Source of the DNA: Prostheceraeus crozeri
Taxonomy: Eukaryota; Platyhelminthes; Polycladida; Euryleptidae
DNA length: 64,000 nucleotides
Direction of reading: 5' to 3'
Assembly (NCBI GenBank): GCA_907163375.1
Contig: CAJQUW010008726.1
Span: forward strand, 1 to 64,000
The translations under genes were made by a program, and so were the position numbers. Below are positions 1-11,689 of the stretch, one piece after another; within the stretch, counting starts at the first letter, position 1; every line of letters starts with the position of its first letter. The notes under the pieces were generated by a model that saw only the letters and a program-made list of their open reading frames with translations, did no database searches and was not told the DNA's origin.

Positions 1-7
1 GAAGCAT

Positions 8-475
8 GTGATGAAAAGTAAATATAATGTAAAGACACACCACATTTCGTTTTCAATTGAAAATCAACGCGTTGTTCTGAAACTGGGTGATGACATTCAA
101 TGTCAATTGAGTAAAAATTTGAAAAAACTCTTTGGTTTTTCAATGCTACAAACTGTGTTTACTGCTGCGCATACGATTGGTATAGAAACACCAATGGCAC
201 TTGATAAACATGAACAGCACCTTTACATTCAAAGTGATTTGATTCTACCTATTTCTGTTGTTGAGAAAAAAGAATGCATGTTACGTGATTTCATTCATGA
301 TAAAGACGCTTCATATGGAATAGTCGAGAAGATGTTTGAATCTATTTTCTATCATCCCGTCGTCAAACAAACTATACCCTCTATTGCTATCAAAATTACC
401 AATGGTTTACAAGAGTGCATCCATGTGAAAGATACTAAATCCCTCGTAACTTTAGTGTTTCGGAAAACAAAGTGA
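8..475 (+). CDS. Penton-like minor capsid protein, C-terminal part (element A)
   Basis: An open frame of 155 residues at the window edge; the family runs to roughly 270 residues, so part may lie outside. It shares the C-terminal pattern of the penton-like gene at 46971-47774: a K-L-x-G-F segment (LKKLFGF here, LSKLLGF there), an I-x-V/S-D-x-I strand region, then a closing strand with S-I-x-I-x-I followed by a final L-V-x-L-V-F-R-K. In Polintons the single-jelly-roll minor capsid protein is thought to occupy the capsid vertices. The gene converges on the polymerase gene. A canonical AATAAA polyadenylation signal follows at 499-504. The assignment rests on this similarity and on the context; fold not tested. 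Confidence 0.6.
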   Translation: MMKSKYNVKTHHISFSIENQRVVLKLGDDIQCQLSKNLKKLFGFSMLQTVFTAAHTIGIETPMALDKHEQHLYIQSDLILPISVVEKKECMLRDFIHDKDASYGIVEKMFESIFYHPVVKQTIPSIAIKITNGLQECIHVKDTKSLVTLVFRKTK

Positions 476-498
476 AGTCATTGTGATATGTTTATTGA

Positions 499-504
499 AA
501 TAAA
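499..504 (+). terminator. Polyadenylation signal after penton-like gene
   Basis: AATAAA lies 24 bases after the stop codon of the penton-like gene, in the 180-base gap before the converging polymerase gene. Confidence 0.5.
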
Positions 505-654
505 AATATGTATATGAAAAAGTCTATTCACAGATATAGGGGGAATGGGATGACTGTAGGCATATATTCACAAGGAAGAAACGATCTAATGCGATACATA
601 AAACAGCAATGTTTATCTACAGAAATCAACATGAAAATACTAAGTTAAGGATGA

Positions 655-3600
655 TTATGCTAAGACGTCTCCTGAATGTGGTAGTGTGAGTTTAATTCTT
701 TGGGGTGGTTGTATGTTTGTGTCAGGATGTCCATGTGGAAGAGATATGTTATGTTCTAACCAGCACCTCTTATCCTCCCATGCTGAAAGCGCCCGTTTCC
801 TAAAAGTATGAGTTTTGATCTCATGCGACTTAGATTTTAAGATTGTCATATTGACAAATGTTATATTTTTATTTCTATAGGCTTTCCTGAAATTTTTATG
901 TTTCATGTTAGAGACCAATGATCTTGATATGCCTTTAGCACGCTTAATACTATCGGCGCTATCCTGTACATACTGTACATTTTTGGACGGAGGAGAATCA
1001 TTTCATCTATTTCCTTCCCTGCTGTCTCATCCTTAAAGCAGCCAAGTTTTGCCTTATTTTTGATGGAGTAGAGTGGATGATCAGTAGGATAATTTGATGT
1101 ATCAAAATATCTTTCTAAAGATTTTCCTACTTCATTGAAATTTAAATCTTTTTGAGTGGTAATACCTAAGAAGAAACTATCTGTACCACCACCCAACAAA
1201 CGAACCTCTTTACGAGAGGACATGGTTTTAGTATTTTATAAAAGAGTTGGTACATTTCAAGCTTAGAGTAATCTAGTACAGCTTGGCCAATATAGATGGG
1301 CTTGCACAACTCAACTTCAGATTTTATCATTTTAACACCTACAAGGTCCTCATCGATAATGTCTCTATCGATGAATAGAGGTGATGAGACCAATTTCTTA
1401 AATTTTGTAACTTCATTGACTGATTTATGGTTTACACGTTTTCTAACATCCTCCATCGTCTTACCAAATAGACTATTATTCTTATACTTATAAAAATCTT
1501 TTTCAAAATTATTTTGGGCTAGTGCACGTTTCTGGCTGTTGCTATCAATATATGGTTTGAGGAAGGCTTTCTGTCTAAATTTAATAATGCGGTGAACTCT
1601 TTTTAAAATCATACCCATTTCTAAATAAAATTTTAAGATGGACAAGTGGACTAGATAGTTTTCCTTATCATATTGGGTGAGTAAAAGTTTGCGGCAAGGC
1701 TTATAGTCGGGTTGACCGCATGATTCTAAATCTTTATGAAATTGTTTCATAAAGTCGGAAAACATATCTTTGGTCACTTCACCTGGTTCGGGTGCGAGTG
1801 GAAAATCTACGGTTTTATGTTTCATATTATTTGGATAGATTAGATCTATCTCAAAAAAATATCCCCAATCACCTTCATCTGGAATTGCTAGTATGTTAGA
1901 AGGGTTGGAGAGATGCTGAATTTCACTATCATCTAACCAGCTAAACTCAGAGTGAGGGAAATGGTTTGGATAGTTAACTACCATATAAATTATTTTGGTC
2001 ATAATACTTAAGATGAGTCTGATCATCGCCTACTAATTTTGATTTTAACCTATGTTTATTTACAATTGTGAGACCACCGCGAATTCCTCGCTCAAATAAA
2101 TTATACATCTCTGGATCTTGTAAGAGATGAATGGTCTCACCAGTCATTTTAAAAGCAGACTTAGATGACATGGCTGGCAGACTGACAAAGTGGACGGGAT
2201 CTAACTTATCTTCTTCTAATGCCACTCGTCGAAACTCCTGAAATACATCAGCCAGCAAAAATACATCTAACTTAAGATAGGCAATCATATATTCGCCAAA
2301 TGTATGGCAGTCAAATTTTATCCATGCATCTTGTGCATGATCATAATCTTCGGCCTTACATTCTGCGCCGGTCAAATCATTTTTAAATTTATCTATGGGC
2401 GGAAGAGAAGTCTCGCCGAGTTTACTAATCGCATCAAAATATGCATATGGAAAGACTCCTTTCCGTGCGATGACTTCATCGGTTAGATTTGGATATTGTT
2501 TCTTAAGATTTTGTGTTAGAGGAAGAGACTTTAGATTTTGTACGAGAGAGGCCAGTGATGCAGTCATAAATTGGTAGGAATCTAAAAATTTTATATCAAA
2601 CTAGACCGTCTTATTTTCTTTAGTTTTATCGACAGGCACTTTTGCTGTCATGGCCATAAACTTCTCTCTCGTTTGTGCTATTACATCAAGCTTCCACTCT
2701 TTCATTTGACCTAAACCTCCTTTTATTATCATATGGCTGTCGTAGCCTTGAAATTATGGAAAATGACGGGTAATGTACGCCGTTTCATCCTAAGTGAAAA
2801 ATTGCATTTTGAACATAGTGCGTTTCTAAATTTACCAGTGATGTGATCATGGTCGCGCACTTTCTTAATCTTATCATCATCAAATGTTTTCCTACATTTG
2901 AGGCAAACGTTGCAACTATCAAATTTTGCTTGATTATCTGCTGTCATATGCAATGATCTGCGATAGAGTTCACAATCAGACTTTTGTTGAAATTTTACAG
3001 CCTGTTCGAGGAATTGTAGGAATTGGTAAATACAATCCTCACCTTGCCAGACGTGCATTTTATTTTTTCTATTTTAGAAATGGTCATGTCATACTTCATA
3101 GCAGGAAATGGCTGTTGCTCGATGGGTGTTATCATCGATATAGCATTCGATGTCAGCATAGATGACACGAAGAGGAGTTAGTTCATCGCCATTCTCTCTA
3201 TATGAAAACTCCTTATCTTTGGGCATGCGCTCCATTTGTAGTTTACCTCGCTTACACCATTCGTAATGAGTTTCAAATTTAATTTTACTCCTAAAGTTGC
3301 GAATGCATCTGTCACAGTAATAAATCTCTGATGAGCTAGAATTTCTTAGGTGGTGGTATAAGCGAGAAATTTTGGGAATACCGCAGTAGTGCCATTCCTC
3401 ACTATCATCCTGTCTTACTAATAAAAGGTTGACAACGTGGTCATAACAACTCGAACGCGAGTTGTAGCGGACACCCTTCAATCCCTTTTCCCAAACATGG
3501 ACAACTATTTTAATGTTGTTCAATTTTTCAAATTTTTCCATATCTTTGATTTTCATATCTTCACTATTGCAGTCATCAAACTTTAATTCATTCTCCCACT

Positions 3601-4502
3601 GTAGATACTTACTCCTACGGTATCGGCTATTCTGTACATCATTATAGTGGAGAATGGAGAGGACGGCATACTTAAAACATTGTGATTCGCAATCTACAGA
3701 AATGACTGGTGCTTTATTTCTTAAATTTTTCGGAAGTTTAAAGGAGCCTCGTCCAGAGTAGTTCTCTAATAAAGTGATTTTAATCATGGCGGTCTCAATA
3801 CCATCAAAAACGAGTCCACTATCACGCTCGTTAAATTTATCTATGTTTAATTTTAACCCTTGGATATGAAAATTTATCCAAGACTCGCAGTCTACAACTT
3901 CGGTTGCAGGAGAGGAGGGTATGTGAAACTCCAACCTCTCTACTATTTGACCAGTATGGTGGTCGATTTTTACATATTTTATTTTGAGATAGATGAGCGC
4001 CTTCATTCTAAAATTGACTAAATTGTTGAAGAGCGCACCAATCAAAGATGAATTTTGATGAAACCATTCTTCAAAGTCAGTAATGGTTTCTGAGGATTCC
4101 ATCTGGTAGTTCCTCACTAAATTATTTATCGACACTTCAGAGAGTCGGATAGAGGAGGTGCTGTTAGTATAAACTATCGTCACTGTGTGTATGTCGAAGT
4201 CTATGTGAAGATAGTTCAAAATGTGACTCAAAAGACTGAATGCATAAATCGCAAGAAAAGGAGACATCGTTAACAGAATCATCCCCACCTTTGGAGATTG
4301 ATGCTGACTTAGGTCTACAAACACCTCGCTTGATGTGTCGGACGAGATCACGCTTCCTCGTGAAGATTTGCCCACAGTCAGCACATTCCCGATCGTTGCA
4401 TTCCCGCGACAATGTTGATATGGAGTCGCTGTTCTTATCCGACTCGCTCGAGATGGGACTGGTATCACCTGAAAGAGAAATCATTCTATCATCTCTGTTC
4501 AA
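655..4502 (-). pseudogene. polB: Protein-primed-type DNA polymerase B of element A (broken)
   Basis: Several open stretches on the - strand together cover the domains of a Polinton family-B polymerase, in order. At the N end are C2H2-like fingers (CADCGQIFTRKRDLVRH, CDLCIQSFESHFELSSH). Next comes the region with a Cys-Phe motif typical of these polymerases, then a C-x2-C finger (YYCDRCIRNF), the exonuclease motif YADIEC, a C-x2-C/H-D-H segment (KVRDHDHITGKFRNALC), polymerase motif A (YYDQNNLYG) and motif B (NNSLFGKT). Polintons use this enzyme to copy themselves from a terminal protein. The gene is a fossil with about six breaks. Its sequence is clearly diverged from the polymerase of element B, so the two elements are different lineages. 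Upstream it is flanked by the long-TIR transposon. Confidence 0.85.
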
Positions 4503-4781
4503 GTCTCAGTGTATTGTTACAACCTACCTTGACTCAACAACTCTAAACTTTCCTCGAGAAGGGAGGGCGTTGGTGATGAAGTTGATGCCTGAAGTTGAGG
4601 AAAATGCTATTAGCCACACGTTTGAGGGAGATGAGTGAAGAAATTTTCAACTTACCATTTCAACGAAATCAAGTTTAAGGTTGATACTTCAACAAGATAG
4701 AGACTTCACTCCAATTTGGAATTCACGAGAGAGCAGTTCACTTGTACGCCTCAAATATAGAATTCGCCAGAGAACACTTCA

Positions 4782-5413
4782 CACATGTGGTTTTTTTCGA
4801 AAATAACTCAAAAAAATATACCAGACTTGACACTTCAGATTTAGTATGCATCAGTCCTTTGTAGTTTCCCCTTAAAATAAATCCATATTCGGTCGAGTAG
4901 ATTTTGAGAAAATCGCAAAAAACTCCTTTTTTTCCATACTACTAATAAATGTGCATTGAATTCCGCATTACAAAAAAATATACCAAGTAATTTTCAAGTG
5001 TAGTTTTTATTGCTATGCTTTGAATTGGAAATTTACGAAGTTTCATAAAGTTTGGTCGAGTAGTTGCTCCACAAACTACTTATTTGTATAAAAATAACTC
5101 TTTTTAATATACTAGTAGTAAGGTACGCATTACAACAACATAATTAAATATACCAAGGATGAAACGCTAGATTTATATTCAAGACATATTAAGCAATTAA
5201 TACATGAATTTTCAACAATTTTTGTCGAGTCGTTATGCAAAAAAAGTATATTTTATGCGTTTATCAGTAGTATGAGTAGTGTATTACGTCAAGCTATCTA
5301 GGTGTCTTAGAAAAATATACCAAGGATGATAGTTTACAAATTTGTTAATTGAGTCTTTAAAAATAACATATCAAATTTGCAGGTAATTCTGTCGAGTAGT
5401 TTTTGAAATATTT
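4782..5413. repeat. Left terminal inverted repeat
   Basis: About 630 bases that are the reverse complement of 7377-8008 with scattered substitutions and small indels. The word TCGAC/GTCGAGTAG and the word TATACCA each recur several times within the arm at about 100-200-bp spacing (for instance near 4895, 5052, 5227 and 5391), a possible set of transposase binding sites. Confidence 0.9.
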
Positions 5414-5443
5414 ACACAACTTTTGTAAGTATATAATGGATAA

Positions 5444-7050
5444 CTTTACATTTATAGTAACCTTCAAATTATCTGGATTTCTTTGGTAAAAGTCTCTGAT
5501 CTTGACTTGCTCAGTGCTACTGTTACCCGCCAATCGCAAAATGACAGTGACACAGATGAAACTGATGAACGAGTTCTTTCCCTTCCCACTACTAGTGGGT
5601 GCGGTGGTCCTCCGAGGAAGATAATTATATCTTCTCCTCCGCAAATCAATAGAAATGAAACAAAGAGAGTTCCTTTGAAAAGCACGGTAGGCTTAAACGC
5701 CGTTTCGCCTTCAGTTTCGAATAACGTGTTGAAGCAACTGAATTCCGATACAGGTGGATACAAATTATCCGGAATTAAGTTTCCATGCATACGGAAATTG
5801 TACTCGGATAGAGATGCAACGGTCGGTCGATTCTTTGAAAGTCACGATATGGAATTAGAAAATTCCGCTGGCGATCTTGTGACAAAGACGGTGATTATTT
5901 GCAATGATATACCTCAGATGATTTCCTACTGGTGTCCATGGATTTTGGAAGAAGAAGACGGAGTTATCGTGAAACTTGGTATTGATCACGTCCAGAATTT
6001 CTTGAAGATCGGTGTGCAGGTGGTCAACAAGCCGGAGTTTTCAAACTCTGTCTCCGACCTTCTGCTTGTATGCTTGACGGATGTTCCTGAATCCCGGTGT
6101 AATCTACTGAAGCTTCTTATGCTACCATGCTTCGTCGCTCTTTTTGAAAATCCCATCTTCACGGTTGTATTGAGTGCTGACATAAAATGCCTGCAACTGA
6201 TTTCAGGGATGTCTACCGGCAACGCCAAATTCCCTTGCGTCTTTTGCATCTGGGAACATGGTAATCTGCATGACGACGATGACAACTTCATTCAGCGTAC
6301 AGGAGATTTCCATCAAGAGAATCTTATTCGTTTTCAAACGGAATTATCAGGAGTCGCAAAACACGCTTCAGAATGTTACAACTGTATCTCAGATTCTTTG
6401 TTTGAAGATCACGTTCCGATTCTATACAAATGTGCACTGCCAATTCTGCACATAACATTGGGTATTGGTCAAAATTTGTTCGACAAAATAACGGAACATC
6501 TTACCAATTATGAGAAGAAAGAAGTGGATGATGTTTTGAATGAAATCGAACTCCTTACCACGGAAATGCCTTTGAAGGAAGGGGAGTAAGAGCCATTCTC
6601 AACAATTTGGAGAAATTCCCGTCATGCATTTCAAGAACTTCCTATTTCAATGCATTGAAATACTTCGGGAGCTTTCTTGAGAAATGTGGTGGGATCCGAC
6701 GTGAAAGTGACTGGAAACAATCAGTAATTGATTTTCTCGTCGCTTTTGAACAAACCGGACTGCGAACTTTCTTGAAAGTACATATGGTTACACATGTGAG
6801 CCAATACGTCTCCATTCTTGATAGTATTTGTCCATTCCTAAATCCTGGTTTGGTTTGGATGGGAGAACAGGGGCTTGAAGCATCTCAACAAAACTTCAAG
6901 AAAACGTGGGAACGATTCAAGAAGTCGCCGAAATCAAAGAATTCATTACTTCTTGCTGTGAAGGATTTTACTATGTACGCTTCCTTACCGGATTTTCGAT
7001 GTAGTTTGGTTGACAGAGATAATTATAATTTTTATCTTCATGTGTACTGA
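5444..7050 (+). pseudogene. DDE-type transposase of the long-TIR transposon, one frameshift
   Basis: The frame is open from 5444 to the stop at 6589 and resumes one frame over from about 6583 to 7050. A single-base change in the GGGG run at 6581-6584 would explain the shift. The first in-frame ATG is only at about residue 123, so the true start probably lies in an unseen upstream exon. Visible motifs: VKLGIDHVQNFLKI, then VVLSADIKCLQL followed by a C-x2-C (FPCVFC), then PILHITLGIGQ. In the second part are LKVHMVTHV and an E-Q-G-L-E-A-S-Q region. This order (D, D, C-x2-C, H-I-x-L-G, E-Q-G) matches an abundant transposase-like family of hydra and echinoderm genomes that I recall but cannot name. 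Domain and superfamily are therefore inference. Confidence 0.6.
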
Positions 7051-7376
7051 CCATGTGTGCATCAATCATGCAATTTCGTGATTATACAGATTTTCGAAAT
7101 ATTTAAGATTAGAGGCTTTGAAATGCTAGTCGATATGCGCTATGTGTACTTTAATAGTCTGCTTACTGAAATATTACGCCTTGTCATTCTTTATACGCAA
7201 GATTTTATAGAGTTTTGTATTTCCCTTATCATGTTATATCAATATAATGCTACAAATATAATAGGAATGTTTTATTACATTCTAGGGTCTAGGGCTCGAA
7301 GAATCAGGTCCCGCGAGGCTGGGCCATGACAAATTCATTGTCCTGACGTATTTCATATTCTTCCGTTGTTTAATTA

Positions 7377-8008
7377 CAAATGTTTCAAAAACTACTCGAC
7401 AGAATTACCTGCAAATTTGATATGTTACTTTTAAAGACTCAATTAACAAATTTGTAAACTATCATCCTTGGTATATTTTTCTAAGACACCTAGATAGCTT
7501 GACGTAATACACTACTCATACTACTGATAAACGCATGAAATATACTTTTTTTGCATAACGACTCGACAAAAATTGTTGAAAATTCATGTATTAATTGCTT
7601 GATATGTTTTGAATTTAAATCTAGCGTTTCATCCTTGGTATATTCAATTAAGTTGTTGTAATGCGTACCTTACTACTAGTATATTAAAAAGAGTTATTTT
7701 TATACAAATAAGTAGTTTGTGGAGCAACTACTCGACCAAACTTTATGAAACTTCGTAAATTTCCAATTCAAAGCATAGCAATAAAAACGACACTTGAAAC
7801 TTACTTGGTATATTTTTTTGTAATGCGGAATTCAATGCACATTTATTAGTAATATGGAAAAAAGGAGTTTTTTGCGATTTTCTCAAAATCTACTCGACCG
7901 AATATGGATTTATTTTTAGGGGAAACTACAAAGGACTGATGCATACTAAATCTGAAGTGTCAAGTCTGGTATATTTTTTTGAGTTATTTTCGAAAAAAAC
8001 AACATGTG
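7377..8008. repeat. Right terminal inverted repeat
   Basis: Reverse-complement partner of 4782-5413. Its outer tip ends ...AACATGTG and is followed by TTCA, the second half of the presumed target duplication. Confidence 0.9.
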
Positions 8009-8269
8009 TTCACTTATATATCACAAAGACAGAGTGAAATGACACGAATGTCACTTTACATATATACTTTCATATTCATCATTCATTGGCTGTTCATTCT
8101 GATTGGTTGCTTGTTGATACTTAAGAATTAGAAAACATTTCAAAGTTATTATTCACAGTCAACATGACAAGCCCTCCGACAACACCAAACACAAAATTCT
8201 CTTCTCCATGCTCAACACCAAAGGCGCTCGTTTCCACCAAACGCTCCAACGGAGGGGAAGGTAGAGAAG

Positions 8270-8611
8270 GTGTACCGACTGGACAATATCAGAAAGTTGT
8301 CATTACCAGCGGACGACGAAGAGAGTGTATGTGAGAAGGACTGTCCCGACTTAACAGGCGTGAGGTGGAAGTATCTCCAGTACGATACTGACGATGTGAT
8401 GGAGATCACCAGCACCAAATTCCTCCACCAATTATGGGAGTGGTACACCCCTAACTCCCAGCCACGAACTATGGCGGAGTGGGAGTATATCGACAAAGTG
8501 AGGCTCGCAGTGGAAGAACGATTAAAGCAAGTGAACTGTTTTTGTTATCTATGTGAAGCCAGGCTGTGGGACGATATTGACGATGAAGACCTTTTGAAAT
8601 ACATGCCATAA
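8270..8611 (+). CDS. Small acidic Cys-containing protein, unknown
   Basis: A 113-residue open frame not recognised by me. It is acidic, rich in Trp and Tyr in the middle (VRWKYLQYDTDD, FLHQLWEWYTPN), and ends with a Cys cluster CFCYLC and an acidic tail. The true start is uncertain: an ATG at 8164 follows a CCAAT-type box (ATTGG near 8102) but lies in another frame, so the gene may be spliced or damaged. The stop overlaps an AATAAA signal (8610-8615), which supports a real 3' end. It points away from the element A polymerase across the spacer hit by the long-TIR transposon, so it may be an accessory gene of element A. No function can be given. Confidence 0.35.
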   Translation: MYRLDNIRKLSLPADDEESVCEKDCPDLTGVRWKYLQYDTDDVMEITSTKFLHQLWEWYTPNSQPRTMAEWEYIDKVRLAVEERLKQVNCFCYLCEARLWDDIDDEDLLKYMP

Positions 8612-9362
8612 TAAATTTTTATTTCGTATTATCTTTGCTTTCATACTGACTTACTTGAATGGGGCATCAGTGGATGATTTAACCATGTATACTTTTTCAT
8701 TTGGAAATAGTAGCACACTTAGTTTAACTTGCAATTCTTATAACATTTCATATGGATGATAATGGTAGATGAAATAGTGTTAAATAAAATTAAGATAGCT
8801 TACATGATTCTGGGATAGCAATCGACTGCGATCCATGTGTAAAGAGCTTGTTAGACTACGGAAGAGAGAAGTGTGTTATGTTGCGTGTGGCGCGTGAGTG
8901 TCCTCCCATTTCATTCCATTCATCAATTCATCTCATTGATAGAGACAGGTAGAACTCATGGTTCTCATAACGTATGCAATGGATAGTTTATAAGGCAACC
9001 TTCGACAGTTGGCTAAATATCGCCCTGGCGCGAATGCATACTACGTTGAGACATAGGCAATCACTTGCAAACATGACGCAGAGAGGTTTAACAAGATTGA
9101 CCATTGCCGAATGTCCCTTGCGGTATACATAGCTACGGGTTTCACCGCCGCCCTTTACAGGAACGCCCGTCGAAAGGAAGTATTACACCGAACTTCATTT
9201 GCAACGTTCAAGTTGACTGATAGCTTAATGATTCAACTTAATGATAGTATTCGCCAGTCCGAAGACTGCCCAGGGCAAACCGCGTGGCGGTTCTATCATG
9301 TCTTGTCCCATGGTGGCCCTTAAGAGAGCCGGTGGTTCGTTCTCGGGGTGTGTGATAGGGAC

Positions 9363-10532
9363 TCAGGCTTGCTGTTTCGACTGCGGCTCCGGCAACGGGG
9401 CGGGTGGTCGCTTCTCTTGGATGTCTGTAAAGAAAGAAGTAGTGAGTTATCATATTACATTTTAATTTAGTCATTTTTACTTACAGATCTTCTCGGACGC
9501 TTCCTCATAAAGGAAATTCGAGATCGGATCACGATGATCGAAGGTGAAGTGTAGACACTCCACCCCTTTCTTCACCCGACCGTAGCATTTCTCCCCTCTT
9601 CCACGCTCGTACAAGAGAGGAGTTTCTGCTACTCTCCCCTTTCTAATAGGGATGTGCAGACGGCTGGAACGCACCCTTCGATCGCGATCCACCAGCTGCG
9701 CCGAACGGTGCAGCTCGTGGTTCGTCTCGACCACCTTAGCCATCTGCACACGGAGTCTCTCCACTTCCTCCTTCAACCTTCGTATCTCTTTCTCCCTACT
9801 TTCCCTCTCTGCTAGCAAAGCCTCTTCTCTGGCTTTCCCCTCGAGAGTCTTGAGCCTCTCCTGCTCCAACTCGCCATCCCGCTCGCTTAATCTCTCCTTC
9901 ACCTTCTTCATCTCTCCGGCCACGTTCTTTAGCTCCTCATACTTTGCCTTGTATGAGAAGGCCTCCTCCTTCAACTTCTCCACCTCTTTCTTTAGTCTAT
10001 CCCGTTCGGCGATCACTGGCAGGCGCTTGACAAAATTGCGACATTGTGTTGCAATTTCACTCACAGTTACGGCTGTAGGAGTCTCGCGATCGAGGTCGAC
10101 GTCCTCGATAAGTTGCGACTGTAGCTCTCCCTCCTCCTCACTATCGCTGCTGGTCAGCGAGCTCTCGCTACTAAGTGACGATACAGCGGCAATCGCTTCA
10201 ATTGCGGATTGTAGCTCAGTGGCCTCAGTGGTGAAGAGTGAACTCCGTTCTTGCTCGTTGGCAGATTGTAGCTCCAAAGAACGGAGCTCAGTGGTGAAGA
10301 GTGAACTCCGTTCTTCTTCGCCTACTTCGCCTGTTTGACACTCGCTGTGTTGTGAGTGCCAATCCTCCAGCCGCTCACTTAAGCGACTGACTTTGTGGGC
10401 TCCGCAATAGTAGCGACTGACCCCTATCTGTTTCTTGTTAGTACAAGCGTGCTTCTTGAAGGCGTCAGCTCTGAATACCTTCCGGCATTGACACAGTTTG
10501 AAACTGGTCTTCATATTATTGTATTTCGGCAT
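9363..10532 (-). CDS. Coiled-coil protein with N-terminal Cys/His motif, likely two exons
   Basis: A long intact frame (10532 down to about 9477) encodes a Cys/His-rich start (CQCRKVFRADAFKKHAC), a duplicated stretch built on ERSSLFTTE, a Ser/acidic linker, and a strong coiled coil from about residue 170 to 285 (RDRLKKEVEKLKEEAF and following heptads). The last codons overlap a perfect donor, GTAAGT (9484-9479). A polypyrimidine acceptor ending CTTTACAG lies 60 bases on (AG at 9426-9425). Splicing would replace the last two residues with a Pro/Gln-rich tail ending at 9363. The gene is not recognised. It is higher in GC than its surroundings and could be a host gene or an accessory gene of element A. 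Introns and the open frame argue that it was recently functional. Confidence 0.5.
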
Positions 10533-11689
10533 TTCTGAAGCGAAAAACGGAAAACAATGATTTTACGGTTAGTGAGGAATGATAGATTTGAGTATAGTGA
10601 GTGGCACTCGATCCCGTCGACAGCCCGAAGGCCTTGTACTGATCACTAGGGAAGTGAGAGATCTTCCCCGATACCCGCTATTTACAGCTGAAGACATCAT
10701 TGTCACTGCCCCGAAGTGGTAACAGCAACGTCGAGTCAAAGGTAGTGATCAGTAGCTGGGATCTAACCCCTCAAAGCTGCCTTAGACTTAGTTAAATTTG
10801 AAATCTGATAGCAGATTTGAACTCAGCATACTTGAAAACCTTGAGGAAACATCCCAAGTTATTGCTTTGATCAGCTTGATAGCAAGCCGTAGAGAGCCTG
10901 ATTCACCAGCGTTTTGCAATGGAGATGTTTAGAGACCACTCATGACAAGATAGCTAAGACTCAACCGATTGGCGTTCAAAGTGCTACGTTGAGAACTGTG
11001 TCAAATGCCCAACATGAGACATGAGTTGTCCCAGCGGTTACGGTCTAAACTATGACACACTCCCTTGGCACACTTATCACTACGGCATCGTCCGCCGTCC
11101 CGAAGGAACACCCTGTCAGTGGAATATTACAGCAAAACTCTCCGTGTCTTGCTCGCTTTCAGTGAAAAGCCGCTTTTACCATGAGACGACTGGCTCAGAC
11201 ATCAATAAAAATGCTTTCATTGACTTCAGCAGGGTCGAAAACCCCAGAAAACCTCCAAAACTAGTGAATTAAAATTTTTCAACTGTTTAGCACTACTTAT
11301 GGAATTTTATAAGTAGTCTGTCACTTAGGACAGGTCAATAGCGGCCGAACCTTTTTTGAATCAAGTCAAACGGACTTGTAGAAGCAAAGTTACAAGCCTT
11401 TAAAGTTTTGGAGTCTTTTATGGCCTGGAGACGAAGGCCATCTCCTGGCGAACCTCTAAGTCTGACCTTAGCTGATATCAGCAATGAAATTTTCTAAGTC
11501 GGTTTCTTACGGAAACCCGGAATTTGGAATGTCCGAAGCTATCATCGCAGCTGAGAGAGACGACCTACCTTTGACAATCGCTCTCCTCTAAATGAAAAGT
11601 TTCTGTCGGTTCCCAGCTTATATAGTTTGTGGCGATCAGCTGATGACGTAATACCCATCATCCAAAAACTTAAAACGCTTCTGTCATCG

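Larger units (their letters stand above)
1..4777. mobile_element. Polinton-like element A (fossil, partial)
   Basis: The left part of the window holds the end of an old Polinton/Maverick-like element. Two hallmark genes face each other: a penton-like minor capsid gene on + and a protein-primed-type family-B DNA polymerase on -. The element continues left of the window. Its right limit is unknown, because a DNA transposon is inserted just upstream of the polymerase and the two genes at 8.2-10.5 kb may or may not belong to it. It is clearly broken, with roughly half a dozen breaks in the polymerase alone, and it is much less AT-rich than element B at 44-59 kb. No terminal inverted repeat is visible. 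Confidence 0.8.
4782..8008. mobile_element. DNA transposon with ~630-bp terminal inverted repeats
   Basis: A 3.2-kb element bounded by near-identical long inverted repeats (4782-5413 and 7377-8008). The tips read CACATGT(G/T)GTTTTTTTCG, and a 4-bp direct repeat TTCA lies outside each tip (4778-4781 and 8009-8012), consistent with a target-site duplication. One transposase-like gene sits in the middle. Removing the element in thought leaves a continuous AT-rich spacer upstream of the element A polymerase, so it inserted there. High similarity of the arms suggests a fairly recent insertion. The superfamily is not assigned. Confidence 0.85.

Noticed and set aside
7057-7329. 90-residue + frame after the transposase
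   Set aside because: Low-complexity, AT-driven frame between the transposase stop and the right TIR; no motif.
9652-10338. Ser-rich 228-residue frame on +
   Set aside because: Exact antisense of the coiled-coil gene. Its Ser/Leu richness mirrors the Glu/Lys heptads on the other strand.
11021-11272. 83-residue + frame
   Set aside because: No start context, domain or neighbour support; lies in an unassigned stretch near repeats.
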